A model generated the notes under the pieces. That model had not been told where the DNA came from, made no database searches, and saw nothing but the letters and a program-made list of their open reading frames with translations. Positions 7,893-13,746 of a stretch of 13,750 bases of DNA are shown here, piece by piece. Both the position numbers and the translations under genes were made by a program. Source of the stretch: Spirochaetia bacterium (GTDB lineage Bacteria > Spirochaetota > Spirochaetia > Treponematales > Breznakiellaceae); contig BNUY01000078.1 in the NCBI GenBank assembly GCA_025997715.1, positions 1 through 13,750 on the forward strand, read 5' to 3'. How positions within the stretch are numbered: position 1 is the first letter of the stretch; every line of letters begins with the position of its first letter.

Positions 7893-7921
7893 TTGACAGA
7901 TTAAAATTCTTGTGGTATCAT
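7893..7921 (+). promoter_or_regulatory. Promoter of the second transporter operon
   Basis: TTGACA (7893-7898), 17 bp and TATCAT (7916-7921) repeat the arrangement of the first operon's promoter. The spacer shares TTAAAATTCT with it. An inverted TGTCAA at 7879-7884 parallels the leftward -35 of the first region, but here no matching -10 follows, because that position falls in the reductase coding sequence. Confidence 0.8.
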
Positions 7922-7932
7922 AATATATATTT

Positions 7933-7948
7933 ACTTAACGCATTAAGT
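7933..7948. promoter_or_regulatory. Operator of the second transporter operon
   Basis: ACTTAACGCATTAAGT is the exact reverse complement of the site at 3065-3080. It starts 11 bp after the -10 box, against 7 bp in the first operon, so it covers the early transcribed region. One repressor should control both importers. Confidence 0.82.
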
Positions 7949-7957
7949 TATGTAAAA

Positions 7958-7974
7958 ATCATCCGTTGGATGAT
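7958..7974 (+). repeat. Small inverted repeat in the leader of the second operon
   Basis: ATCATCC (7958-7964) and GGATGAT (7968-7974) can form a 7-bp stem with a 3-nt loop in the mRNA leader, ending 13 nt before the GGAGGAG ribosome site at 7988-7994. It might stabilise the 5' end of the transcript. No function is shown. Confidence 0.4.
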
Positions 7975-8000
7975 ACTCGATTTGAGAGGAGGAGCAGTGT

Positions 8001-9308
8001 ATGAGAACGGTAAAGAGATTAGCGGCGGTATTGTTGATAGGGTTAGCGGTCACCGGGATGTTGTTTGCCGGTGGAAAAAGTGACGCGTCATCCGACGGGA
8101 AGACGGTGATCAATTTTCTGCATATTTTCCCCGAATGGGAAGATTTGATGCAGCAATCGGTTGATATGTTTGTGGCAAAAAACCCCAACGTACAATTCAA
8201 GATTGATATTGTACCATGGGATCAGTGTCAGCGGATTCTGCAAACCCGTATCGCGGCGGGGGAAGCGCCGGATGTTTCCTATTATTGGGGAAACCGGATT
8301 CAGCATCTTTCCAATATCGGTGAGGCCCTGGATTTAACCCCCTACTTGAACAATGATCCCGCGTGGAAATCCAGCTTCCTGAGCGATGCGGTGCTCAATA
8401 TCGGGGTGCGGCAGGGGAAGGTCTATGATATTCCCTTCCGGGGTTCGGCGGTTTTTGTGTATTACAACAAGGACCTCTTTGATAAGAACGGCTATAAGGA
8501 ACCTAAGACACGGGAAGAACTTGAAACCATTATGGCCGATATGGTAGCCAAGGGAATTACCCCCTTTGCCATCATGGGGAAAGGGGATGGGATGCTCCCC
8601 GCCGCCCAGTTTAATGATATGCGGGATGCCCTGGCCCTTGAGGGCGCGGTAAAATCCGGCCTGCTGACCAAGGCTGAATGGATTAACAAACGGGATGACA
8701 GCCAGGCCTATAAGGATTCGGAAATAGCGGCCATCAGGAAGATTCAGGAATGGTACAACAAAGGCTACTTTGGTAATAACGCCACGGCCCTTGGCCGGGA
8801 AGATGCCCAAGCGGTGTTTGCCACCGGCCGGGGCGCCATGCTGCTTGCCAATAACAACGAACTGAAGATGATCAAGGAACAGGCAAACTTTGCTCTGGGC
8901 GCCTTCCCCATACCCTTCAGCGCGGCGGTACAGCCTACGCAGCTTCTGTGCTGGGTGGACGGGTTCTTTGTTCCGGCAAAGGGTAAAAACCATGACATCG
9001 CGGTTGCCTTCCTGAAACATCTTACCTCCCCTGAGGTTCAGAACCTGTGGGCCCGGGAAGCGAACAGCATCGTGCTCACCAAGGGGACCGCCTATTCCGA
9101 TCCCCTGCAGTCCCTGTTCGCCAAGACCTTTGAAAATATTTCACCGGTAATCCCCATGGCCAATGATTGGGTGGAAGGGGATTCCCATACGATTTTCCAG
9201 CAGGAAATGATAGAACTGCTGGTGCGCAATACCAATAATGCCCCCGCCGTCGTTGATAACTATGTCAAGACCCGGGCGGCGGAAGTAAAAAACACCCTGC
9301 AAAAGTAG
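8001..9308 (+). CDS. ABC sugar-binding protein (CUT1, second system)
   Basis: This 435-residue family 1 solute-binding protein has a signal peptide (basic start, hydrophobic 8-22, then 'LFAGGKSD'). It has no Cys at the cleavage region, unlike the first system's protein, so it is probably cut by signal peptidase I and released, or held by its uncut signal. Family features are 'NFLHIFPEWEDLMQQSVDMF', 'RIAAGEAPDVSYYWGN', 'KVYDIPFRGSAVFVYYNKDL', 'FATGRGAMLLANNNELKMI' and 'AVAFLKHLTSPEVQNLW'. GGAGGAG at 7988-7994 lies 6 nt before the ATG. It shares little obvious similarity with the first binding protein, so the two importers probably differ in ligand. A hairpin with a U-rich tail follows at once, which should raise its level over the permeases. 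Confidence 0.9.
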   Translation: MRTVKRLAAVLLIGLAVTGMLFAGGKSDASSDGKTVINFLHIFPEWEDLMQQSVDMFVAKNPNVQFKIDIVPWDQCQRILQTRIAAGEAPDVSYYWGNRIQHLSNIGEALDLTPYLNNDPAWKSSFLSDAVLNIGVRQGKVYDIPFRGSAVFVYYNKDLFDKNGYKEPKTREELETIMADMVAKGITPFAIMGKGDGMLPAAQFNDMRDALALEGAVKSGLLTKAEWINKRDDSQAYKDSEIAAIRKIQEWYNKGYFGNNATALGREDAQAVFATGRGAMLLANNNELKMIKEQANFALGAFPIPFSAAVQPTQLLCWVDGFFVPAKGKNHDIAVAFLKHLTSPEVQNLWAREANSIVLTKGTAYSDPLQSLFAKTFENISPVIPMANDWVEGDSHTIFQQEMIELLVRNTNNAPAVVDNYVKTRAAEVKNTLQK

Positions 9309-9317
9309 TTGTTTTAT

Positions 9318-9360
9318 AAAGGGCTTAAGGGGTATACCCTCTTTAAGCCCTTTTATTTTT
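9318..9360 (+). terminator. Intra-operon hairpin after the second binding-protein gene
   Basis: AAAGGGCTTAA (9318-9328) and TTAAGCCCTTT (9343-9353) form a perfect 11-bp stem around a 14-nt GC-containing loop, followed by a U-rich run (TTTATTTTT). It lies 9 nt after the stop of the binding-protein gene and ends 17 nt before the permease ATG. It has the form of an intrinsic terminator or a 3'-end stabiliser. Partial termination or protection from decay here would give much more binding protein than permease. The first operon has no equivalent. Confidence 0.8.
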
Positions 9361-9377
9361 CGGCAAGGAATGTGTAC

Positions 9378-10286
9378 ATGAGTTTAAAAGCATATGACAA
9401 AAAGAAAAAATTGGCCGGACTTCTTCTGGTGGCCCCCGCCATTATTTTCCTGCTTTTATTCACCGTCCGTCCCATCGTTGACGCGCTGCTCAAAAGTTTT
9501 ACGAACTGGAGCGGGTATGCAAATAAACAGAATTTTGTCGGCCTCTATAATTACATTGCGGCCATACGGGACAACCGGAGTTTCAGAAACGCCATTGGAA
9601 ACACCCTTTTCTTTACGGTTGTTGTGGTAATCGTACAAACATCCCTGGGTTTTCTTATGGCCTACTTTATCTATTTTTTGGGAAAAAAACTTCAGGGGTT
9701 CCTTAAAAAACTGATGTATATTCCGGTACTGGTCCCGGCCACCGCAGTTGCGGTGATGTGGAAGTTTATCCTTTCCCCGGAATTCGGCATGGTAAACCAG
9801 GGCCTGCGGGCCGTGGGGCTTGGTTCCTGGGCCCATGCGTGGCTTGGGCAGTACGACACCGCCATGCTCAGTGTGATTGTGGTCAATATCTGGCGCTACC
9901 TTGGGTTTACCATGGTGCTGTACTATGTTGCCATGCTTGCCATATCCCAGGAAATATGCGAGGCCGCCGAGATTGACGGGGCCAATAAATTAGTGATGCT
10001 GTACCGGCTGTTTCTGCCCCTGACCATCATTACCACGGAAACAAATATTGTTATATCACTGACCGGCTGTATGAAATCATTTGACCTGTTTTATCTGCTG
10101 ACCGCCGGGGGGCCGGGCACGGCGACAGAAGTTGCCAGTATGGTTATTTACCGGACGGCCTTCCAAAACTTTAATTACGGCGGCGCACTGGCAATGTCAA
10201 TATTGCTGTTTTCCGCCATCGGTATTCTTGTTTTTATCACAAGGATAATCTTAAAGCGTGTTAAAGAAAGTTGTGGTGTAGAATGA
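9378..10286 (+). CDS. CUT1 sugar ABC permease, MalF/UgpA-type (second system)
   Basis: This 302-residue membrane protein begins with a lysine-rich cytoplasmic tail and a strong membrane segment (about 12-30). Further segments are near 74-100, 112-131, 160-188, 214-235 and 272-292. The EAA loop is 'EAAEIDGANKLVMLYRLFLP' at 195-214. The ATG at 9378 has AAGGAA 7 nt upstream; an earlier in-frame TTG at 9309 would place the start inside the hairpin and is rejected. It pairs with the next gene and overlaps it by 4 bp. Confidence 0.92.
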   Translation: MSLKAYDKKKKLAGLLLVAPAIIFLLLFTVRPIVDALLKSFTNWSGYANKQNFVGLYNYIAAIRDNRSFRNAIGNTLFFTVVVVIVQTSLGFLMAYFIYFLGKKLQGFLKKLMYIPVLVPATAVAVMWKFILSPEFGMVNQGLRAVGLGSWAHAWLGQYDTAMLSVIVVNIWRYLGFTMVLYYVAMLAISQEICEAAEIDGANKLVMLYRLFLPLTIITTETNIVISLTGCMKSFDLFYLLTAGGPGTATEVASMVIYRTAFQNFNYGGALAMSILLFSAIGILVFITRIILKRVKESCGVE

Positions 10287-11125
10287 ATAAAAAGAAAGAT
10301 TCCGGAAAAGCGGTTGTTTTCAGAGTATTGGGTACGGCGGTTGCCATTATTTTTGCGGTACTTATTCTGTATCCCATATTGTTTATTGTGCTAAGTTCAT
10401 TTAAGACCAATAACGATATTATTATAAACCCCTTTGGTGTTACCTCGTTTAACCCCGGAAATTATCTCCGGGCCTGGAAAATTGGGCACATTGGACAGTA
10501 TTTTTTCAGCAGCGTGTATGTCTCCGTCATGAGTTTGGTAATATCACTGATCGTCATCATCACGGCGTCCTACGCATTGGGGAAACTAAAACCCTTTGGC
10601 GGGAAAATAATTATGCTGGTTCTGCTGTCCGGTATGTTTATCACTTCCGAAATGACGACCATACCAAACTTTACCCTGTTGCGCTCCTGGGGAATGTACA
10701 ATAACCATTGGGGTTTGATACTGCCCTATGTTGCAACGGCGATGATTCTGGGTATCTACATATTGACGGGATACATTGAAACCATGCCGAAGGAAATAGA
10801 GGAAGCGGCGTTGATAGACGGCGCCGGCATATTCAGGATCATGTTTTCCATAGATATACCCATGCTGGTTCCGCCCATAGCTACGGTAGCGATTCTATCG
10901 TTCCAGAATTTCTGGAGTGAGTTTTACTGGGCGCTCATTATGATTCAAAGCAACACCCTCAAGACCCTTCCCCTTGGGATGATGAATTTTCAGTCACAGT
11001 ACGCAACGGATTACGGCATATTAAGCGCGGGGCTTGTCATTATGACCCTGCCCCTTATCGTTGTCTATATTTTCGGCTCAGAGCATTTTGTGAGTGGCGT
11101 TACTGCGGGGGCGCTTAAAGGGTAG
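10283..11125 (+). CDS. CUT1 sugar ABC permease, MalG/UgpE-type (second system)
   Basis: This 280-residue membrane protein is the partner permease of the second importer. The first membrane segment lies at about 15-38, the EAA loop at about 173-195 ('EEAALIDGAGIFRIMFSIDI'), and it has the typical C-terminus 'VTGALKG'-like 'TAGALKG'. The ATG overlaps the previous stop as ATGA, and no good ribosome site is seen, so translation is probably coupled. A TTG start 12 nt earlier is possible but less likely. The 3' end overlaps the convergent lacI gene by 11 bp, with no terminator visible between them. No ATPase gene follows. Confidence 0.92.
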   Translation: MNKKKDSGKAVVFRVLGTAVAIIFAVLILYPILFIVLSSFKTNNDIIINPFGVTSFNPGNYLRAWKIGHIGQYFFSSVYVSVMSLVISLIVIITASYALGKLKPFGGKIIMLVLLSGMFITSEMTTIPNFTLLRSWGMYNNHWGLILPYVATAMILGIYILTGYIETMPKEIEEAALIDGAGIFRIMFSIDIPMLVPPIATVAILSFQNFWSEFYWALIMIQSNTLKTLPLGMMNFQSQYATDYGILSAGLVIMTLPLIVVYIFGSEHFVSGVTAGALKG

Positions 11126-12125
11126 CAGGGGGCGCGATGGACTGTTTGACCGCAATGGTACCGTCAATAAAAATCCTGCCCCGGCCCTGGTATTCAGGAT
11201 TTTCGATATACTGAATAAGGGATTGAACCGCGCTTTCACCCATGGCGGTGATGTTTACTTCAAGGCTGGTAACCCCAATGCCGCCGGTGACGGCGCTGCT
11301 CTCGTTATCGAAACTGCCAATCGACACATCCCGGGGAACCTGTATGCCCCGGCGGGCTAACTGCCGGATTATCCGGCCTGCCAGGCGGTCGTTGTTACAC
11401 ACATAGGCGGTGTAGGCCCCTTCGTCCAGGGCGATTTCTTCGTATAAGCCGCCGTTGCCGTCACGGTCAGGAATGGCGTTGTCATAGGACAGGTTGGATT
11501 CCAGCATGGCTTTGCAAAAACCCATATACCGGTCAAGGATGCTGGTGGTGGCGGAGGTGGACCCGATAAACGCAATTTTTGTGTGCCCCGCAGTAATCAG
11601 CAGTTTCGTTATATTGTAGGAGCCCAGAAAATTATTTGACGCGATGCAGTCCCGTTTCCCGATGTCGGAATAAAAATCCAGAAAAATACACCGGGGATTT
11701 TTTGTGGTAATCATGGTAAGGTAGGCGTCGTTGAGCTGCCCCAGGAGGATAATGCCGTCCACCTTATTCGTGGTGACAAAGGCCGGAACCACGCAGTCCG
11801 CTTCATCGGCGTTGCTGACAATTTCCAGGATACCCGCGTACCGGGTTAGTTTTAGGGTGTCCAGCAAATGCTGGTAGAAGATCCAGTAAAAGGAACTTTC
11901 GCCCAAATATTTCGCCCCAATCAGAATGCCGATATTGTAATTGCGGCCCTCAAGCATATTACGGGGCAGGCTGTTGTACACATAGCCCATTTCCTCCGCC
12001 TTTTGCTTAATCTGTTTCCGCAGTTCCGCACCAACCCCGTCCTTATCCGTCAGGGCTTTACTAACCGTTACCGTACTAACGCCGAGTTCTTTGGCAATGT
12101 CGCTCATTTTTATGCGTGAAGCCAT
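11115..12125 (-). CDS. LacI/GalR-family transcriptional repressor
   Basis: This 336-residue cytoplasmic regulator has the N-terminal LacI helix-turn-helix 'MSDIAKELGVSTVTVSKAL' (7-25), a hinge around 'NSLPRNMLEG' (51-60), and a periplasmic-binding-protein-like effector domain starting at 'YNIGILIG'. The C-terminal lobe has the family signature 'CNNDRLAG' then 'RRGIQVPRDVSIGSFDN'. It is the only regulator in the window and the likely reader of the operators at 2958, 3065 and 7933. A sugar from mannan breakdown is the expected inducer. Those operators are absent from its own upstream DNA. The start at 12125 has AAGG only 1 nt before the ATG. The next in-frame ATG (12107) fits the helix-turn-helix less well and has no ribosome site, so initiation may be inefficient or unusual. 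Confidence 0.92.
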   Translation of the reverse strand: MASRIKMSDIAKELGVSTVTVSKALTDKDGVGAELRKQIKQKAEEMGYVYNSLPRNMLEGRNYNIGILIGAKYLGESSFYWIFYQHLLDTLKLTRYAGILEIVSNADEADCVVPAFVTTNKVDGIILLGQLNDAYLTMITTKNPRCIFLDFYSDIGKRDCIASNNFLGSYNITKLLITAGHTKIAFIGSTSATTSILDRYMGFCKAMLESNLSYDNAIPDRDGNGGLYEEIALDEGAYTAYVCNNDRLAGRIIRQLARRGIQVPRDVSIGSFDNESSAVTGGIGVTSLEVNITAMGESAVQSLIQYIENPEYQGRGRIFIDGTIAVKQSIAPPATL

Positions 12126-12132
12126 ACCTTGA

Positions 12133-12155
12133 TTTTACCAAAAAATTTGGTAAAA
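12133..12155. promoter_or_regulatory. Perfect inverted repeat in the lacI leader
   Basis: TTTTACCAAA (12133-12142) and TTTGGTAAAA (12146-12155) are exact reverse complements around a 3-nt AAA. The repeat begins 8 nt upstream of the lacI start codon. It may be a binding site for a different regulator, or a 10-bp RNA hairpin in the leader. It does not resemble the ACTTAATGCGTTAAGT operator, so autoregulation by the same motif is not supported. The symmetry is seen; the role is unknown. Confidence 0.6.
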
Positions 12156-12202
12156 GAAAACCATCAATTTCTCATAAAACATATTAATACTATAGGATTT
12201 AT

Positions 12203-12277
12203 ATGCTAAATTCGGATCCCGCCACCGATGCGCGCGCGGTGCCTATCTACCAGACAACATCCTATGTTTTGCCCTGA
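12203..12277 (+). pseudogene. metY: O-acetylhomoserine sulfhydrylase (MetY) N-terminal scrap
   Basis: The plus-strand frame from 12203 reads 'DPATDARAVPIYQTTSYV' before running out at a stop (12275-12277). This matches the conserved N-terminal segment of Cys/Met-metabolism PLP enzymes of the MetY type, where 'ARAVPIYQTTSYVF' is characteristic. The full enzyme has about 430 residues; only about 20 remain, without the PLP lysine. It is a remnant, not a gene. The 150 bp after it (12278-12428) holds no recognisable coding sequence. Confidence 0.75.
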
Positions 12278-12413
12278 CCGAAGAATGAAAAGATAAATGC
12301 GAAAGAAACAGTGTTACTGATTCGCCAGGATGTTTTCGTTCTGGCCGCAGCGACCGCGCATAAAACAGACGGATGTGACTTTTTCTTAAACAGCTGCTAT
12401 AGTTCAGCCGGAC

Positions 12414-12418
12414 AGGAG
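12414..12418 (+). promoter_or_regulatory. Ribosome binding site before the broken dehydrogenase gene
   Basis: AGGAG lies 10 nt upstream of the ATG at 12429. A TATAGT at about 12391-12396, with TGTGAC roughly 18 bp further upstream, could be a remaining promoter. The 5' region of the pseudogene therefore appears kept, while its body is broken. Confidence 0.4.
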
Positions 12419-12428
12419 AAACAGCAGG

Positions 12429-12715
12429 ATGGACAGAATTGCAATCGTTGCCGGATCTGACAGAGGTATGGGGAGGGAGACCGCCCTTGCTTTGGCCGAA
12501 AAACATTATACGGTAATTATGGCGTGTATCAATATACCAAACGCCAATCGTACCGGTGATGAAATTAAAAAAGCAGTGGTAATAATAACGTATTTGTATA
12601 TAAGATTGATTTATCTTCTACAGCGTCAATTACACAATTCGTTCAATCATTTTTGCAGGACTTTGATCATGTAAACATATTGATCAACAATACCGGAATA
12701 ATCACCATGGATTAT
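12429..12715 (+). pseudogene. Short-chain dehydrogenase/reductase, frameshifted and truncated
   Basis: The first frame reads 'IAIVAGSDRGMGRETALALA', the Rossmann cofactor motif of SDR enzymes (normally TGxxxGIG, here AGSDRGMG). Homology then moves to another frame after the A run at 12567-12572: 'SSGNNNVFVYKIDLSSTASI' and 'ILINNTGIITMDY', with NNTG in place of the usual NNAG. Six A residues are present where seven would restore one frame. SDR proteins have about 250-300 residues. Only the first 95 or so are recognisable, and the active-site YxxxK is missing. The homology stops near 12715, where it meets the end of the next gene. Either the frameshift or the truncation alone would inactivate it. 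Confidence 0.85.
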
Positions 12716-13199
12716 CTCTCCCGACAAATCTTCCTTTCCCTAATAAAAAGTTTATGGCCTTCTTAATATTTCTATCGATACTTGCTTCTGTTTTCAACGA
12801 GGAAATATACCGTATAATTTCATGTTTTCTTGACGGTGGTAGTTTATCAAACACTTTTTTCGCTTCAATGTTGGCTTCAAGAGCCTTTATAAATTTTTTG
12901 TTAGGAATTATTGTTCTTTTGATTGGATCAAATACTATTGTTAATTCAATTTCTTCCCCGATTCTTTTGGGTGAATCTTTCAACATCATCGTATTAATAT
13001 AAAGGCGCCATAGACCCTTAAATTTCATTAACGTTTGTTTGTACGGGTTATTATTTACCAGTCCTTTAACAGGAATAGGCCCTTTGTTTTTACCTGATTG
13101 TTCAAATAGTTTCTCTAATACATTCCCGGGAATAAATACGAATGGATTTACCCCTATTATTTCAATTGCGGCTTTGAATTTATATGTTTTTAATGCCAT
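12702..13199 (-). CDS. DUF1905/YdeI-family protein (OmdA-like)
   Basis: This 165-residue protein has the two-part layout of YdeI/OmpD-associated family proteins. An N-terminal DUF1905 beta-barrel (about 5-100) includes 'FVFIPGNVLEKLF' and 'GEEIELTIVFDPIKRTIIPN'. A helical C-terminal part (about 115-155) includes 'VFDKLPPSRKHEIIRYISS' and 'KKAINFLLGKGR'. The family has been linked to bacteriocin protection in name only; its biochemical role is not established. No strong ribosome site precedes the ATG at 13199. The final residues 'DNPW' and the stop are encoded by the end of the dehydrogenase remnant on the other strand, so the original C-terminus was probably replaced. Base composition is A+T-rich compared with the transporter genes. 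Confidence 0.75.
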   Translation of the reverse strand: MALKTYKFKAAIEIIGVNPFVFIPGNVLEKLFEQSGKNKGPIPVKGLVNNNPYKQTLMKFKGLWRLYINTMMLKDSPKRIGEEIELTIVFDPIKRTIIPNKKFIKALEANIEAKKVFDKLPPSRKHEIIRYISSLKTEASIDRNIKKAINFLLGKGRFVGRDNPW

Positions 13200-13212
13200 G
13201 ATTTTTGCCCAT

Positions 13213-13319
13213 CATAGTGTTCCCAGGACGCTCACCATGGCCCGTCGGTTTTTATACTGAATTTTGTATTGATCAATCATTTCTGAAACCACTTTATTAC
13301 CGCCTTTTATTTTCTTCAT
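13213..13319 (-). other. Short ORF of unknown meaning between two minus-strand genes
   Basis: An ATG on the minus strand at 13319 opens about 35 codons beginning 'MKKIKGGNKVVSEMIDQYKI' and ending 'VSVLGTL'. No family is recognised and no clear ribosome site is seen. It overlaps the end of the short ORF upstream. It may be a small gene, the end of a decayed one, or chance. The plus strand of this 205-bp gap shows no convincing gene. Confidence 0.2.
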
Positions 13320-13365
13320 CCAGCGCCGCCAGCAGATATGGGACTCCCCGCTTGGTTATAACCAT
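13297..13365 (-). pseudogene. Possible Phd/YefM-type antitoxin remnant
   Basis: A 22-codon minus-strand frame reads 'VITKRGVPYLLAALDEENKR'. The 'IVITKRGVPVA' pattern is common in the middle of Phd/YefM antitoxins, which have about 80 residues. The N-terminal DNA-binding half is missing, with an in-frame stop just upstream. No toxin partner is recognised. The match is short, so this is a weak call. Confidence 0.3.
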
Positions 13366-13404
13366 TCCTTTTTATATCATAGAAACAGGCCTGTTGTAAA
13401 GGGG

Positions 13405-13680
13405 TTATTTTTTTGCTGTTAATTTCAGCATTCCCTGACAAAGGTTTTTTCTTTCACCCGTAACAGGCTGTTTAAATAATGTGCCAAATTTCCTTACCAT
13501 ATTATCTATTGAAGTTGATCTATAAAACTCGACTTCATCCTGATACAATGGAAACACATTTGAAAAACCCACCGCTTCTGTATTGGGAAGAACACAAACA
13601 TCTGCCTCGTCATCAGGTATAAACCTTAACTCCGCAAATTTTACCCTGTCTAAAAGTACAATTTTTCGCGAACTGGTCAT
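13405..13680 (-). CDS. Hypothetical protein, 91 residues
   Basis: This frame has an ATG at 13680 and an in-frame stop shortly upstream. The product is mixed acidic and hydrophobic with no signal peptide or membrane segment. 'AVGFSNVFPLYQDEVEFYR' is reminiscent of the PLY-EE-EF segment of suppressor-of-fused (SUFU) domain proteins, some of which act as immunity proteins, but the match is too short to assign. It could be the C-terminal part of a longer decayed gene. No good ribosome site is seen. Codon use is A+T-rich like the neighbouring DUF1905 gene. Confidence 0.5.
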   Translation of the reverse strand: MTSSRKIVLLDRVKFAELRFIPDDEADVCVLPNTEAVGFSNVFPLYQDEVEFYRSTSIDNMVRKFGTLFKQPVTGERKNLCQGMLKLTAKK

Positions 13681-13717
13681 TTCGGCTTATTTTTAGCCTA
13701 AATTAGACAAATTTCAC

Positions 13718-13746
13718 TTGACAATTCATAAAGAATATAGTAATAT
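13718..13746 (+). promoter_or_regulatory. Rightward promoter at the window edge
   Basis: TTGACA (13718-13723) is followed after exactly 17 bp by TAATAT (13741-13746), in an A+T-rich stretch with no gene on the plus strand. It would start a transcript that leaves the window to the right. The -35 is perfect and the -10 is a 4-of-6 match. Confidence 0.5.

Noticed and set aside
2893..7969. Shared 12-mer ATCATCCGTTGG at 2893 and 7958
   Set aside because: Matches of this length are expected by chance in a window this size. One copy lies inside coding DNA and has no matching context.
8334..9020. Minus-strand open frame of 228 codons opposite the second binding-protein gene
   Set aside because: The plus strand encodes a full-length, well-conserved binding protein. 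The antisense frame has no recognisable motif or ribosome site and reflects codon bias.
9309..9377. TTG start for the second-system permease
   Set aside because: It would translate through the terminator-like hairpin. The ATG at 9378 has a ribosome site and a normal N-terminus.
12243..12506. Minus-strand open frame of 87 codons
   Set aside because: It lies opposite the metY and dehydrogenase remnants, with no motif, low-complexity composition and no start signal.
13384..13395. Perfect palindrome AACAGGCCTGTT
   Set aside because: It is isolated, short and not near a promoter. It could be a half-terminator or chance, and nothing supports a function.
13205..13399. Plus-strand open frame of 64 codons
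   Set aside because: It has no ribosome site or recognisable family. It overlaps the short minus-strand frames, which have slightly better support.
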